Assembly: GCA_025934635.1 (NCBI GenBank)
Contig: JAICWX010000253.1
Coordinates: 1 to 12,673 of the forward strand
DNA from: Streptosporangiaceae bacterium
Lineage (GTDB): Bacteria > Actinomycetota > Actinomycetes > Streptosporangiales > Streptosporangiaceae
DNA length: 12,673 nt
Reading direction: 5' to 3'
Shown here: piece after piece, positions 12,540 through 12,673 of the stretch
How the letters are laid out: each line of letters opens with the position of its first letter
Position numbering within the stretch: the first letter of the stretch is position 1
Made by a program: the position numbers and the translations under genes
The notes under the pieces: model-generated
The model's input: only the letters and a program-made list of their open reading frames with translations
What the model was told of the DNA's origin: nothing
Databases searched by the model: none

Positions 12540-12673
12540 CCCGGCTGGTTGTAGACGAGTCGCTCAGGCTGTCTTTGGATACTCGTATTGTTACGTCGCT
12601 TCGGGCTTCCAGCAGAATGAGTACATCGTCTAGCTGATTTGCGAGAACCTCGCTTGCCTCCCAGTCGTTGCAT
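12540..12673 (-). other. Lower-GC window end, possible partial gene on the minus strand
   Basis: G+C falls to about 53% here (71 of 133 bases counted), against about 70% in the rest. One minus-strand frame entering from the right edge reads NDWEASEVLANQLDDVLILL then EARSDVTIRVSKDSLSD before continuing without a stop into repeat copy D. It has a protein-like composition but no family I recognise. Another frame starts with ATG at the very edge but is lysine/arginine-rich and unconvincing. It may be the disrupted end of a gene of different origin. Confidence 0.25.

Noticed and set aside
1..12673. A complete biosynthetic cluster or defence system
   Set aside because: No core synthase, nuclease, helicase, toxin or similar effector is present; sulfotransferase, oxidase and SDR are separate units with no shared operon.

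Overview
The window is high-GC DNA (about 70% G+C by eye) with strong third-position G/C, GTG starts, TetR/HxlR-type regulators and actinobacterial protein families. It most likely comes from the chromosome of a filamentous actinomycete in the Streptomyces/Streptosporangiales sense; the genus cannot be read from the sequence. No rRNA, tRNA, CRISPR array, transposase or integrase was seen. The region looks like an accessory patchwork of small intact modules separated by gene debris and a short dispersed repeat.

Layout, left to right. (1) 1-380 is the 3' end of a gene whose full-length paralogue sits at 10340-12358. (2) 373-972 (-) is a TetR repressor facing away from a translationally coupled DHA2 transporter (1111-2550) and FAD-linked oxidase (2547-3884); two identical 14-bp operator-like dyads lie between them. 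This reads as an efflux-plus-oxidation module for a small toxic compound. (3) 3898-4470 holds the C-terminal remains of a second TetR (-) and an NmrA-like NAD(P)-binding protein (+), joined head to head after loss of their shared promoter and both N-termini. (4) 4471-4969 has repeat copy A, a fragment of a MarR regulator and the promoter of a PAPS-dependent sulfotransferase (4970-5917). (5) 5967-8078 (-) encodes a secreted protein resembling (alpha/alpha)6-barrel glycosidases. (6) 8191-8272 is a DUF885 C-terminal remnant running into repeat copy B. (7) 8291-8938 (-) and 9032-9415 (+) form an intact divergent pair, an atypical SDR and an HxlR regulator, with an inverted repeat between them. (8) Repeat copy C precedes a chimeric gene (9615-10310), a MazG-like N-terminus spliced onto an internally deleted DUF885 protein. 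(9) 10340-12358 is the long uncharacterised paralogue, followed by repeat copy D and a lower-GC end.

How the parts relate: the intact genes suggest handling of small molecules (export, flavin oxidation, sulfation, quinone/NAD(P)H-type reduction), each module with its own regulator. The broken genes are nearly all regulators or metabolic enzymes caught mid-deletion, and the four same-orientation repeats (A, B, C, D) fall at the seams between modules. The most noteworthy features are these repeats and the recombination scars, not a recognisable new defence or biosynthetic system. I found no convincing evidence of a complete undescribed multi-gene system.
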